Origin: Agapanthus africanus
Lineage: Eukaryota > Streptophyta > Magnoliopsida > Asparagales > Amaryllidaceae
Length of the DNA: 64,000 bases
Assembly: GCA_030015575.1 (NCBI GenBank)
Contig: CM057338.1
Span: 775,075,864-775,139,863 of the forward strand
Reading direction: 5' to 3'
In this document: piece by piece, positions 52,865-64,000 of the stretch
Layout of the letters: every line of letters begins with the position of its first letter
Position numbering within the stretch: the stretch's first letter is position 1
The notes under the pieces: model-generated
What the model was told of the DNA's origin: nothing
The model's database searches: none
The model's input: only the letters and a program-made list of their open reading frames with translations
Program-made: the position numbers and the translations under genes

Positions 52865-53056
52865 TTTAAACAAATTAGGGCATCGAATTTCTTGTGTCTT
52901 CAAACAAAACCCTGAGCCGATTTTAAAAGTATAAAGTTTTTCATTTAGAGCGGAAAAAATTTCAACAGAAACTTAGGGTTTTGTTTTTCCGGTTTTGTGA
53001 TTTTTCGGTTCCGAACTTCGTTACACTTTGCTACCAAGCTAGTTTAAGTTTAGTTA

Positions 53057-53069
53057 GGCTCTGATACCA
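53057..53069 (-). other. Cop8 primer-binding site (initiator tRNA-Met)
   Basis: Sense strand TGGTATCAGAGCC, one base from the 5' LTR. Confidence 0.92.
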
Positions 53070-53070
53070 C

Positions 53071-55165
53071 TGTTAGGTCCACGTTACCTCTCCCGGTACT
53101 TACGGGGTTGCGGAAACGGTAAATCAAAATTTTTTCTAAACTTTGTAACATGGACCGTAAAAGCCGGATCTTTGCTAAACTAAAACTAGTATTCTAGCTA
53201 AAGAGAGTTAGCTACTATGTTGATGGTTATACCTAAACTTGAACTCCTTCTCTTCTTGTTGTTGCTTCTTGTTGTTGTTCTTTGTAGAAGCTTGAATGGT
53301 TCTCTTCTCGTCGCCTTCTTCTTGCCGAAGATAGATCCACCTCGAAGGTTCGACTTTGGGCTCTTCCTCGATCTTTGAGTGAACTAGGGTTTCCGGCTTG
53401 CTAAACCTTCATCCTAGAATGAGTAGAGAGTGATTAGGGTTTGCTTTTCCTTTTAAAGAGAATGATTCTCAACACATGAGAAGGTTTCTCTTTTCTAGAG
53501 GAAGAAGAAGATGAAAATGAGGAGAGAGAGAGGTTATGATAGAATGAGCTCTCATTTTTCTTTCTTGCAACCATAATGCAAAAGAAAAATATTATCTAAA
53601 TGATAATAATTGAAAATGAGAATAGTTGATGGTAGTATTTGGAATGACCACAACCATGCTTCATTTAATAAAAAGTAAGCATGAATCAAGGAAGACTTTC
53701 AAGGCATGAAAGTGGTCAATGGTCAACAAGTCAACCAAGGTCAACAAGTCAACAAAAACTCAACCATAACATAATTCTCATTTAATTACTATTATTAATA
53801 GATAATATATAAATCCATTAGGGTTTGGAAAATGAAGACTGTCAACTGTGCATACGCACCCGTTCCGAAACCCTAATGAAAAACCTCATTCTCCGCCTCA
53901 AGCAACTGTGCATACACACCTGCATTCTCGTTCCGAGGAACAAGAATACCAAGATATAAAAGCAACCCCAAAACATATACCAGTATCTGGCTCAAACCAG
54001 AGCCTGCCAGTATAATCTGTCCGGACTCCAAACGTGCACAAGTGCGCGGATGAGAACGAACCCTGTCGCAAAACCATGCGACCTCTACTCTGTTTTGCCC
54101 AGAGGCGAATGCCCTCTGTGTGGGACTCTAAAGACTCGACACTACGCTGGCAGTGGGTTTAACCACAGACCGCAAGCGGCACTAGCTGTGCGTAACGGTC
54201 CCCAGGTAGATGCCGACAAGAAGGCTGACGAGGTGAAACCCCATCTGAACTCCTACTGAGTCTGAATGTGACATTCTCCGTACAGTCCGGTCTGTTCGTC
54301 TGATACATCGCATGGCGGGCCTAGGGGGGCGGTAAACGTCAGTCCCCTAATAGCGGTACAAGTCGTGTCGGAGTGAAGCCCAATACACCCTGAGATAACA
54401 CTGGAACCTACCAGTACATCTCGCTTGCCCTGGCCAGGGACTACTTGTGTAATGGCTCTCCTAGACACAGCGCGATGTCAACCCCCAATACCGGGAGAGA
54501 CGAATCCTGTCTAACCGTCACTGCCTCCAAGTGCTTCGGGACTGCTCCCAACTACTACCTGTTTGCACGACTCAGTAGAGCCGTGGTAGGGTAGTAATCA
54601 AAGAACAGTGGGAACACACTCGAGGCGAAGTGACAGTGTCAAGTCAGCGGACTAAGCTGTACTCATGTCACCTGGGAACTGATAACTGACGATAGGTATA
54701 ATACCAACCATCAGTTCCCGACGAGTCCTGTCCAGTGTACTCGTAACCCAACGAGCACCCGCATACTATCTCAAGTACGACGTACTGACGGCTGTGGGAC
54801 AGACCGTCTCCCGTGCTGGGATGAGAAGCGCATACGCTAGTCTACTCCGGAGTATCGATGCCCTATCTCGGTACTCCCACGACTAGGGACGTGTATAAGG
54901 ATGTGCTTGTAGATTACCCAGCCCCCACTAGTGTGATCGCCATCACAACGCCGGTAATCAAGCAAAGATCCTAAGGGCTCTACTAATGCGTATAGGTGAT
55001 ATAATAAATAAACACACATGTACACATTAAAGCAGAGGCAAACCAAGTAGCATACTACTATATTGAGCAAGATTGTCTGTACAACTGTGAATATCCCAAG
55101 CTTCCATCAAGTAATATACATACTAGTATGATACAGTAATGGCCTCTAGGGCATATACACTAACA
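53071..55165 (-). repeat. Cop8 5' LTR (2095 bp)
   Basis: Partner of 45376-47470. As the 5' copy it should hold the promoter; I cannot fix a TATA box or start site. Palindrome CCCTGGCCAGGG at 54428-54439. Small ORFs here and in the partner are identical only because the LTRs are. Confidence 0.96.
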
Positions 55166-55170
55166 CTACC
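55166..55170. repeat. Target-site duplication CTACC, right of Cop8
   Basis: Partner of 45371-45375. Confidence 0.96.
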
Positions 55171-55679
55171 TGCACACATGTCACCTGAGAACTGCTATCT
55201 GACGTTAGGTATAATACCATCCAGTCAGTTCTTCTGCGAGTCCTGTCCGGTATACCCGTAACCGAACGAGCACCTGTATACTATCTCCAGTACGACGTAC
55301 TGATGGCTGTGGGAAAGATCATCTCCCCAACTGGGATGAGAAGCGTACACACTAGTCTACTCTGGAGTATCGATGCCCTATCTCGATAATCCTACGACTA
55401 GGGACAAGTATAGGATGTTGCTTATAGACTACGCAGCCCCTACTAGTGTGACTGCCATCACAACGCTGGTAATCAAGCAAAGAACCTATGGGCTCTACTA
55501 ATATGTATAAGTGATACGTTACAAGAAACATATGCACATATTAAAGTAGACACAAACCAAGTAGCATACTACCATATTTAGCAAGACTGTCAATACAACT
55601 GTGAATATCCCAAGCTTCCATTAAGTAATATACAATCTAGTATGATACAATAATGGCCCCTAGGGCATATACACTAACA
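55171..55679 (-). repeat. Cop7 3' LTR, piece 2 (U3 end)
   Basis: Continues the LTR broken at 45375; the sense strand starts TGTTAGTGTATATG at 55679. The polypurine tract follows at 55680-55693. Confidence 0.93.
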
Positions 55680-55693
55680 ATCTCCCACTTGCA

Positions 55694-58600
55694 CTAGGGC
55701 CATGAGCTGGCATATCATAGACCTATCATCTCGAATAGCCTCTCGAACTGCGTCTGAGGAATGGCCTTTGTGAATGGATCAGCAATGTTATTCTCCATCT
55801 CTACTCTTTTCACCTCGATCTCCCGGCGATCGACGATCTCCCTGATCAGGTGATACCGCGTTAAGATGTGTCTGGACTTCTGATGGGACCTGGGTTCCTT
55901 CGCTAAAGCTATAGCGCCGTTGTTGTCACAATACAGAGGTATTGGATCAACACTGGTAGGAACCACCTGAAGTTCTGTGAGGAACTTCTTCATCCAGACA
56001 GCTTCTTTTGCAGCATCGCAAGCATCTATGTACTCCGCTTCCATTGTTGAGTCAGCAACGGTCTCCTGCTTGGAACTCTTTCAACAGACCGTCCCTCCAT
56101 TGAGGGTAAAGACATAACCAGCCATGGATTTGGAGTCATCCTTGTCACTCTGGAAGCCGGAGTCGGCAAAGGCCTCCATCTGGAGGTCTTTTCCGCCATA
56201 TACCCAGAACATCTCCTTAGTCCTCCTTAGGTACTTGAGAATGTTCTTTACGGCTATCCAGTGCTTCTCCCCTGGGTTTGCTTGATACTGGTTTACTACG
56301 CTCAATACGTATGCTACATCTGGTCTGGTACATAACATCGCATACATTATAGAGCCTACCGCAGAAGCGTAGGGTATAATCGACATGCGATCCCTTTCCA
56401 AATCATTCTTGGGAGACATCTCTTTGGAGAGGGTGATTCCGTGACAAGCCGGTAGGTTACCGCGCTTAGAATCATCCATACTGAATCTTTTCACTATGGT
56501 GTCTATGTACCTGGACTGCGAAAGTCCCAACATCCTTTTTGATCTATCACGATATATCCGGATCCCCAGAATGTAGGTGGCATCACCCAGGTCTTTCATG
56601 GAGAATTTCTGTGATAAGAATATTTTGACTGACTGTAACATAGGAATATCATTTCCTATTAGGAGAATGTCATCCACGTACAAGATGAGAAATACTACAG
56701 CTCTCCCTACAATCTTACTGTATATGCATGGTTCATCTGGATTTTTGATAAAGTCGAATTCTTTGACAGCATCATCAAAACAGATGTTCCAACTCCGCGA
56801 TGCCTGCTTTAGTCCATAAATGGACTTAAGCAACTTGCATACTTTACCGCTGCTCCCACTCTGAATGAATCCCTCTGACTGATCCATATAGACGCTTTCT
56901 TCCAAATTACCATTTAGAAAGGCCGTCTTTACGTCCATCTGCCAGATCTCATAATCGTGGAAGGCAGCAATAGCAAGAAGGACCCTAATGGATTTGAGCA
57001 TAGCCACTGGAGAAAAGGTTTCGTCATAGTCCAAACCAGGTCTTTGACGGAAACCCTTTGCAACAAGTCTAGCCTTATAGGTTTCAATCTGTCTATCTAC
57101 ACCAATCGTCTTTTTGAAGATCCATTTGCATCCTACGGGTTTTACCCCATCTGGAGTAATGTCCAAAGTCCATACTTTGTTAGTGTACATGGACTCCATT
57201 TCGGTCCGCATTGCATCCAGCCATTTTACTGAGTCACCGCTCTGAATGGCTTACTAGAAGCTAGTAGGCTCATCATAGTCAATAGTGCAATCCTCTCTAT
57301 CTCCGTCTATGAGAAAACCGTAGTATCTCTCGGGCGAATGAGACTGCCTACTACTCCTGCGGAGTGGCGTCGGGATGTCCCTTTCTTCTGAAGCCTCAGG
57401 TTCTACCATACTTTCAGTAGTAGTTGTGGTTCTGGAATTTCTTCCGGTTCTATTTCGCTCCCACTTGTTTCCTTTTCTAAAAACTGATATTCTAGAAAAT
57501 GGGCATTACGAGAAACAAAAACTTTTTGTTCCTCTGCGTAATAGAATAGATACCCCTTGGAGTTCTTTGGATATCCCACAAACTTACAATGTACTGATCG
57601 TGCCTCGAGCTTGTCCGCATGCTGCTTTTTAACAAAAGCTGGACATCCCCAAACCTTCAAATACTGAAGATAGGATTTCTTCCCACTCCACATCTGATAT
57701 GGTGTGGTAGGCACAGTCTTGGTAGGAACTATGTTCAAAAGATATGCCGCTGATTCTAGCGCATATCCCCAGAAAAATCGCGGTAACTCAGCCTTACTCA
57801 TCATGGAACGAACCATATCTAATAGGGTTCGATTCCTCCTTTCCGATACACCGTTGTGTTGTGGTGTGTATGGAGGAGTAAGCTGAGAGAGAATTCCATT
57901 ATCTTTTAAGTAACCCAAGAACTCGACACTTAAGTATTCACCACCTCGATCAGATCTCAGTGTCTTGATACTTTTGCCAGTTTGGTTTTCCACTTCATTC
58001 TTGTATTCTTGGAATTTCTCAAAGGTCTCGGATTTATGCTTCATTAAGAAGACATATCCATACCTAGAGAAATCATCCGTAAAAGTAATGAAGTAGGAAT
58101 AACCTCCTCGCACATGTGTAGACATTGGACCGCACACGTCACTGTGTACGAGTCCCAAGAGCTCGCTTGCTCTTACTCCATGTCCAGTAAACGGAGTCTT
58201 TGTCATCTTTCCTATGAGACAAGATTCACAAGTAGCATAAGATTGATATTCGAACGGATTCAAATATCCTTCTTTATGTAACTTAGTCAACCTTCTCTCA
58301 TTGATGTGACCTAGTCTACAATGCCATAAGAAAGCCTGATTTAATTCCGGAGACATTCTTTTAAATGTATTCTGGACATTGAAAACCTGAGCTTGACTTA
58401 ATACGTATATACCGTTATCTAATGTACCTGACCCAATCAGAACTTGATTTAGGTGGATGTTAACTACATCGCTTACGAATGTAAAATCATATCCGTCTCT
58501 CGAAAGTGAGGACACTGATATGACATTACAAGTCATACTAGGTATATATAAACAGTTACGTAAAATCAATATATGCCCACTTGTCAAACCTAGACGATAT

Positions 58601-59439
58601 TCTCCCACGGATTCAGCGTCCACGCTTATTCTGTTTGCAACTCTGAGAGACAAATCACCTACCTTCATAACTCTACAGTTTCTCAAAGCATGTAATGAAT
58701 TACAGATATGAGATCATGCTCCGGTATCTAGTACCCAGGAAGTAGAGTTAATTGACAAACAGTTCTCAATTATAAATACACTTGAGGCTGAAGCCACAAC
58801 ATGCTTCATATCCTGGCTACTGCCTTCAAAAGCCCTGTAATCTTTCTGCCAAAGCCCAATCCCATAACAATAGGAACGTTCCTCTTTTACTACATTCAGT
58901 CCCGAAACATTTGCCCTTCTCTTTCCTTCTACTTCCCTGGTTTCCTTCAGGGTAGAAGGTAGAGACTGTAGAATCAAGTCAGTATCTGACTCGTTTCCCA
59001 AGGTGGTCTCCAGGTCCTGGAGCTCATCAATATAGCTAGTCATTGTAAGGACGTTGTCCCCTACAGATGACCCGAAATCCAACCTCTCTTGAATTAATTC
59101 GTTCGAGGTCCCATATCTTGTGATATGAGATTGCTTTCTATATAAATCTTTGTTATGGAGAAAGATGGAAACTAAGTCCATCTTCTCGTGCTGCTTCTGG
59201 TATACACCATCAACTGAAGCCAACACGAGGCACTTGGTTTTCGCTTTATCCTTTTCCCTTGTCTGACGGATTTCCATATCCGCGACGGTGGAAACTGGAC
59301 CTGGGACGGCGGGATCTTGAGTAGTAATTGGGTGGTCCAGCTTGTCATATGCAATGGACATCTGGACAGACTTTTGCCAGTCATATAAGTCAGATTCAGT
59401 CAATTTGTTATCTAGATGTAACCTAGTCGTGGTCACAAG
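55694..59439 (-). pseudogene. Cop7 gag-pol, full-length but broken
   Basis: Gag, protease, integrase, RT and RNase H can all be read, with breaks. No ATG exists at the conserved start (near 59439). The zinc knuckle is degenerate: CYGIGLWQKDY stands in the CCHC position near 58850. TGA follows protease DTG (58711-58713). One base is lost near 57430 in the linker. Two adjacent stops replace a Gln pair near 57250. TGA replaces Trp near 56080 before RNase H, and TGA replaces Arg near 55715 just before the end. Long segments stay open: 57403-58686 (protease-integrase) and 56081-57211 (RT, YVDDILLIGND). Several of the stops are C-to-T type changes, as expected from methylated DNA. Confidence 0.9.
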
Positions 59440-59937
59440 GTCGCTGCAATTAAGAGAGAGAGAGAAGAAAACACTTTTAGCATGATGCTCTTGCAAGTTT
59501 AGAGTGGTTTTTAATTTATCTAAACAGGATGGCTCCCACTGTTTCTCGAATCCTTCCTCAAACAATAAAAGAAGAATTAGCCAGGACTATTCTCACCGTA
59601 CAATACTTGCTTAACCGTTCAGCCAGGCTAGTGTCGATACTTCGAGGGAGGTTTTCCAACACTTTCGCGAAGTTCCTTAATTAAAAAACCTCTTTTCTCT
59701 GGGGGCGTAGCCCCGCTGACACTTTTCTAGGCACCTACTCGGTTTATAGCATTGATCGTTAAGTGACGAATCTCCTGATAAGTAGTATATACTCATAGTA
59801 GGATCGGGATCCAAAATATCATCGTATGATAATGTTGAAGGAATCCTACCAACATTCATCAAACTCCAAAATGGTATGCTTTCTCTGCAAATTTCAGTTT
59901 CTTTAGAAATTCCCGATATAAATTTTTGCCCCATGCT

Positions 59938-60147
59938 CTTATGACCTTGGCGTTAGTCAAAATATCATAAGTCACATGTCAAGTTCTACCCATCATTATC
60001 CTTGTTAATTTGAACCCACCCGTACATATCCTTGACGTTGGCCAAAATGATAATACGACTGTCCCAAACTAACTCATCTATCTATGAAACAAATGAATAT
60101 CCAGCAGCTACCAAACACTATGCCTTGGCGTTGGTCAAAATACATAG
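59938..60147 (-). other. Three repeated stem-loops, Cop7 leader
   Basis: Core CCTTGGCGTTGGTCAAAATA with small differences; outer stems CTTATGA/TCATAAG (59938-59971, perfect), TATC/GATA (60022-60058) and CTATG/CATAG (60118-60147, perfect). Confidence 0.7.
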
Positions 60148-60623
60148 CTTGAATACTACTGAATACCCAAATGAAATGATGGAGGGCTACGAATGGTTTT
60201 GGCAAAACCGTGAACATAGTGAACTTGATTTAATCGAAGGACTGATACTTTTTAAAAGGAGGTTAAAGCTCCGCAATTAAAAATTCTGATTTTTTTAAAA
60301 TAACCGAGTGGTTTCTTTTAAATTTGTTCCAACGACTTAACTTTGGTTTATTTGCTTTGCATTATAATAATGCGTCCCATCATTTATCCTATCATTGCAG
60401 AAAACAACGAAAATACCACGTCCTCTTATGCCATCCGCATTCGCCACGGGGTCCCGTCATCACCCGTTAGGTTACTTAACTAACGACAGAGCGGGGGCTG
60501 GGCTAGCGCGGGTGTAAAACATAAGTGACGTCTAATAGCTATCATATATAGATATTGTACATTCGTCAGACGCAATAATAAGCATTCCAGATCACTGATG
60601 AACTTTATTGGATTTACTAGCAA

Positions 60624-60658
60624 TCCGCGTTTGCTTTGAGCCTGCAACAAAAGACGGA
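60624..60658 (-). other. GGCU-loop hairpin, Cop7 leader
   Basis: TCCG/CGGA and CTTTTG/CAAAG pairing around GGCT (sense strand). Confidence 0.5.
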
Positions 60659-61260
60659 TTACACAGTTGTGATGAATAGCCATTACCCCACCCTAGACCC
60701 CTACGGGTACGGCAAACTACCCGCCAAGTACCCGAAGTGAAGCGGTCTCCCTCAACAACGAGAGTAGGCCACTAAACACTTCAACGTACCCGGTAGTTTG
60801 TGTACCCCACCTTGGGTCTATCCTAGGAGCAAAAAATAGTAAAAAGAAATAATACAACGGTGGCTACAACCGCAACCTGGATGTGCCCCATAAAAGAATA
60901 TTACATCATATTACAATTACATCGAATGAATGAATATAATAACCCATCTCAAACCCCGGCTAATCATCACAACAGTCCAATATAGTTCATATACACAAAC
61001 AGTAAACATTACAGAAATGTGCAACCCCCTGCCAACCGACATACTAGCAGTTAGGGGAGGTTTACGAACACATTAAACATTACAGATAAAAACCCAATTA
61101 GCAAATAACTTAGAATATCGATCAACAACCTTTTTCCGTGTCTACCCAAAAAGCAAACCAGCACTGAAGTAACCTGGGCAGAAACAGAACATACAGGAAA
61201 ACAGAACACCAGAATATATGAATTGTAGAGCAAATCAGAGTCAACTCGGGGTTGACTCCG

Positions 61261-61305
61261 CCGCGGATCCGCGGCCAAAATCACACTCTTGCCACGGATC
61301 CGCGG
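61261..61305 (-). other. GC-rich double-arm hairpin, Cop7 leader
   Basis: CCGCGGATCCGCGG (perfect palindrome) and CCACGGATCCGCGG, 209-253 nt from the LTR. Confidence 0.65.
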
Positions 61306-61500
61306 CTATCAAGCCGAGTTAGAACTCCGTATTTTCCCAGAATTCTTATATTTACCTGCTGTGAATTTTAAGGCATATCAAATATTTTTTTAGACATGTT
61401 TAAAATTAACAGAACTGTTAGGGTATCCGGGGTTTCGTTTTCGCGTTTTCTGACGATCGAAGTTCTAATCGGTTGCTAACAAGCTAGTAATGGTTTAGTT

Positions 61501-61513
61501 GGCTCTGATACTA
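61501..61513 (-). other. Cop7 primer-binding site
   Basis: Sense strand TAGTATCAGAGCC, the same single mismatch as Cop5. Confidence 0.8.
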
Positions 61514-61514
61514 C

Positions 61515-63469
61515 TGTAAGTCCATGTCACGCACCCCACGAACTTGCGGGGAGGCGGAATATATGAAAAACGATTATCAAAGCTTCGTAACACGGACTTG
61601 AGTGCATGAATCGTGTCTAAACCGTTACTAGCAAACTACGAGAGGTTTAACTACTCGGATTCGAAGTTATACCTCACGTTACTTGTCTTTTGGGTCTTCA
61701 TCGCTGTCCTCCACTCCTCGTAGGCTCCTTGGAATATCGGCACCTCAACAGCCTCCTTGAGTCAAAGACGATCCACCCGAGAGCTCCTACGCCAAGCTTG
61801 ATCTCTAACTTGAGATAACTAGGTTGCTCAAACTGCTAATCTAAGCTACCTAGGGGATATAAAGTGAGATTATGGATGTATTAGTCTAGCTAACCCTTGA
61901 TCTCAACACATGAGAGGTTAGGGTTAGGGTTTGAAGAGAGAGAGCTTGAGGAGAGAGAAGGTAAGAAAGTGAATCCTTTTGGATGAATGAAATCATTTAT
62001 GTATATATGAAACATATGATAATATTAAGTAAATAATAAATAATGAATTATCGCCATGTTTCATTAATGCACTAAGTGATTCATCATATGAGTCATATAA
62101 AACATTAAATGAATCACTAACTCAATGTATGAATCACTACATGACTCATTAACCCAATTAATGCAAATGCCACCTTAGCCTCCAACTCATCATACTTCTA
62201 GAAGCTTCCCGGAAAATTACGAGAACGCCCCTCCTATCCGTGAAAACACGGAAAAACTTTAGACTGTATAAATCCAATAACCTGATACTAGAATCTGGCT
62301 TAAACCAAAGCCGCCTAGTAAAAACTGTCTGAACGTCGCACGTGTGTTTAAACACGTATGCGTCCGAACCCTTGTCGTAAAACATACGACCTCTATATTG
62401 TTTCGCCTGGAGTAGGGAAACTCTCTGTGTGGGACTCTAAAGACTCGACACTACGCTGGCAGTGGGTTTAACAACAGACCGCAAGCGGCACTAGCTGTAC
62501 GTAACGGTCCCCAGGTAGATGTCGATAAGAAAGCCGATGAGGAAACCATCCGAACTCCTACTGAGCCTGTCCGTGACAATATCCGCGCAGTCCGGTCTGT
62601 TCGTCTAAGAGTATCGCATGTATGGTCTAGGGAGGTGGAGAACGTCAGACCCCTAATAACCGTACAAGTCGTGCCTGGAATGGCTCATGACCATTTGAGA
62701 ATCTACTGATCAGTCCACCAGTAATTCTCCATCAGCCCTGGCCAGGGACTTATGGTAATGACCAACCGATCACAGTGCGATATCAACTCCCTATACCGGG
62801 AGAGACGAATCCCTAACAGTCGCTCACTGCCTCCATGTGGCTCGGGATTGTACCCAACTAAACCTGTTTGCACGACTCCTTTGAACCATGGTAGGGTAGT
62901 AATCAAAGCACAGTGGGAACTCACACGAGACAAATGACGACCTTAAGTCAACAGACTACCTGCACACATGTCACCTGAGAACTGCTATCTGACGTTAGGT
63001 ATAATACCATCCAGTCAGTTCTCCTACGAGTCATGTCCGGTGTACCCGTAACCTAACGAGCACCTGTATACTATCTCCAGTACGACGTACTGATGGCTGT
63101 GGGACAGACCATCTCCCCAACTGGGATGAGAAGCGTACACACTACTCTACTCTGGAGTATCGATGCCCTGTCTCGATAATCCTACAACTAGGGACAAGTA
63201 TAGGATGTTGCTTATAGACTACCCAGCCCCCACTAGTGTGACTGCCATCACAAAGCTGGTAATCAAGCAAAGAACCTATGGGCTCTACTAATATGTATAA
63301 GTGATATGTTACAAGAAACATATGCACATATTAAAGTAGACACAAACCAAGTAGCATACTACCATATTTAGCAAGACTGTCAATACAACTATGAATATCC
63401 CAAGCTTCCATTAAGTAATATACAATCTAGTATGATACAATAATGGCCCCTAGGGCATATACACTAACA
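61515..63469 (-). repeat. Cop7 5' LTR (1955 bp)
   Basis: Uninterrupted copy that shows the original sequence at the Cop8 insertion site. Palindrome CCCTGGCCAGGG at 62736-62747. Includes the 31 bp missing from the 3' copy. Confidence 0.95.
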
Positions 63470-63474
63470 GTTTG
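63470..63474. repeat. Target-site duplication GTTTG, right of Cop7
   Basis: Partner of 43956-43960. Confidence 0.96.
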
Positions 63475-64000
63475 ATATGATCATCACCTGCTACCGGCAT
63501 ATTGACGATTCTTTAGAGTCCTACACAGAGGTTTCTTGACTCAGGCAAAACGAAGTAGGGGCACATATATGATATGTGCACGACCGAGGATAATGCGATA
63601 TGAGATACCGTATTATATTCTCGCGATATTTAGTTATGAACCGGGTCATCGGATCAAGTGTTGATTCGATGAATCGGTACATGATATATTAGTCGGTTAT
63701 ATTCGATATAGCCAGATTGTCGGATCAAGTGTTGATTCGATAATTTAATGTATAATAATATATATGATATATTGCATTACATTATCTAATATTGGCTCGC
63801 TTTATTATTTCATTTTCTCACCGGGTAATACATTGATATATATGCGATATATATTAATTGTATTATTTTCTTTTGTTACAAATATAATATATATATATAT
63901 ATATGATATATATTATTGTAACATGATATGATTACTAATGCAACATGTTTTGTGAAGATTAAACAAGGTTAGGGTTTGATTTGGGTTAGTTCATTCATGA
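63475..64000 (+). repeat. Cop6 3' LTR, piece 2 (runs off window)
   Basis: Resumes at ATATGATCATCACC exactly where 43960 stopped and follows the 5' LTR from 35758. Shows a longer TA run at 63889-63905. About 0.7 kb of the LTR remains beyond the window. Confidence 0.93.

Larger units (their letters stand above)
50734..53056 (-). other. Cop8 leader (about 2.3 kb)
   Basis: Same block order as in Cop6: pyrimidine tract and CAG (50765-50796), a short GAAA hairpin (50978-50991), three stem-loops, tandem block, CGTTAG/CTAACG hairpin (52047-52067), GGCU hairpin and GC-rich hairpin. An ORF at 52139-52366 includes the WRVVCRTRRGLG pattern seen in other leaders. Confidence 0.8.
45376..55165 (-). mobile_element. 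Cop8: youngest copia element, Gag-deficient, intact Pol
   Basis: Complete 9790-bp minus-strand element with two 2095-bp LTRs (one difference seen by eye), tRNA-Met primer site, structured leader, one uninterrupted pol frame, polypurine tract and CTACC duplication. Nothing is inserted in it. It lacks capsid and nucleocapsid coding, so its recent movement probably used Gag from elsewhere. Confidence 0.97.
59440..61500 (-). other. Cop7 leader (about 2.1 kb)
   Basis: Holds the pyrimidine tract plus TTGCAG just before gag, a weak GAAA hairpin (59658-59672), three stem-loops, the CGTTAG/CTAACG hairpin (60465-60485), the GGCU hairpin (60624-60658) and the GC-rich hairpin. Lacks the tandem block, like Cop4. 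The WRVVCRTRRGLG reading is present without a long ORF. Confidence 0.78.
43961..63469 (-). mobile_element. Cop7: copia element with degraded Gag and Pol, hosting Cop8
   Basis: Minus-strand element of about 9.7 kb before Cop8 entered its 3' LTR. LTRs: 43961-45375 plus 55171-55679 (1924 bp) and 61515-63469 (1955 bp). Flanked by GTTTG. The LTRs differ by a 31-bp indel and many substitutions, so it is clearly older than Cop8. Confidence 0.95.
34762..64000 (+). mobile_element. Cop6: copia element, 3' LTR interrupted by Cop7, runs off window
   Basis: Plus-strand element: 5' LTR 34762-36979, primer site, 2.7-kb leader, Gag-deficient pol 39692-42964, polypurine tract, and 3' LTR 42979-43960 continuing at 63475-64000 after Cop7. 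Inserted in the Cop3 leader after CGTAAGTAAAT; the right end and its target duplication are outside the window. Confidence 0.93.

Overview
The window is plant nuclear DNA made entirely of Ty1/copia LTR retrotransposons. Evidence: protease-integrase-RT-RNase H order, D-D(35)-E integrase, YVDD reverse transcriptase, RNase H ending in a conserved TWP/SWP tail, primer-binding sites complementary to initiator tRNA-Met (TGGTATCAGAG), and 1.9-2.2 kb LTRs that begin TG and end CA. I found no host gene, rRNA, tRNA or CRISPR array. The host is probably an angiosperm with a repeat-rich genome; the species cannot be read from this sequence.

Layout (names are mine). Eight elements account for every base. 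Cop1 (+, 1-3699, left part missing) sits in the 3' LTR of Cop2 (-, 3700-7123, both ends incomplete). Cop3 (-, begins 7124) is inserted in the Cop2 interior and runs, interrupted, to 34761. The Cop3 3' LTR was hit twice: by Cop4 (-, 8883-19506, target duplication CACCC) and by Cop5 (-, 19665-29600, duplication CTTGT). The Cop3 leader was hit by Cop6 (+, 34762 to beyond the window). The Cop6 3' LTR was hit by Cop7 (-, 43961-63469, duplication GTTTG), and the Cop7 3' LTR by Cop8 (-, 45376-55165, duplication CTACC). The deepest chain is Cop2 > Cop3 > Cop6 > Cop7 > Cop8.

Coding state. Cop8 is the youngest: I saw one difference between its two 2095-bp LTRs, and its pol frame is uninterrupted. Cop4 has a full Gag with a CCHC knuckle and a full Pol separated by a single in-frame UAA. 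Cop6 is intact except for one UAG. Cop7, Cop1 and Cop3 are progressively decayed. Cop5 and Cop2 are non-autonomous relatives that share the same coding deletions.

How they may work together. Cop8, Cop6 and Cop3 keep only a vestige of the Gag N-terminus fused to protease: capsid and nucleocapsid are gone through what looks like one shared in-frame deletion. They, and Cop5, carry a duplicated leader block that the Gag-bearing Cop4 and Cop7 lack. All share a long structured leader (2.1-2.7 kb): a GC-rich double-arm hairpin 200-255 nt after the LTR, a GGCU-loop hairpin, three dispersed stem-loops with element-specific near-identical loops, and a GAAA-capped hairpin, ending in a pyrimidine tract plus AG just before the start codon. 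The picture suggests a Gag-deficient lineage packaged in trans by Gag-bearing relatives, similar in principle to barley BARE-2 on BARE-1.
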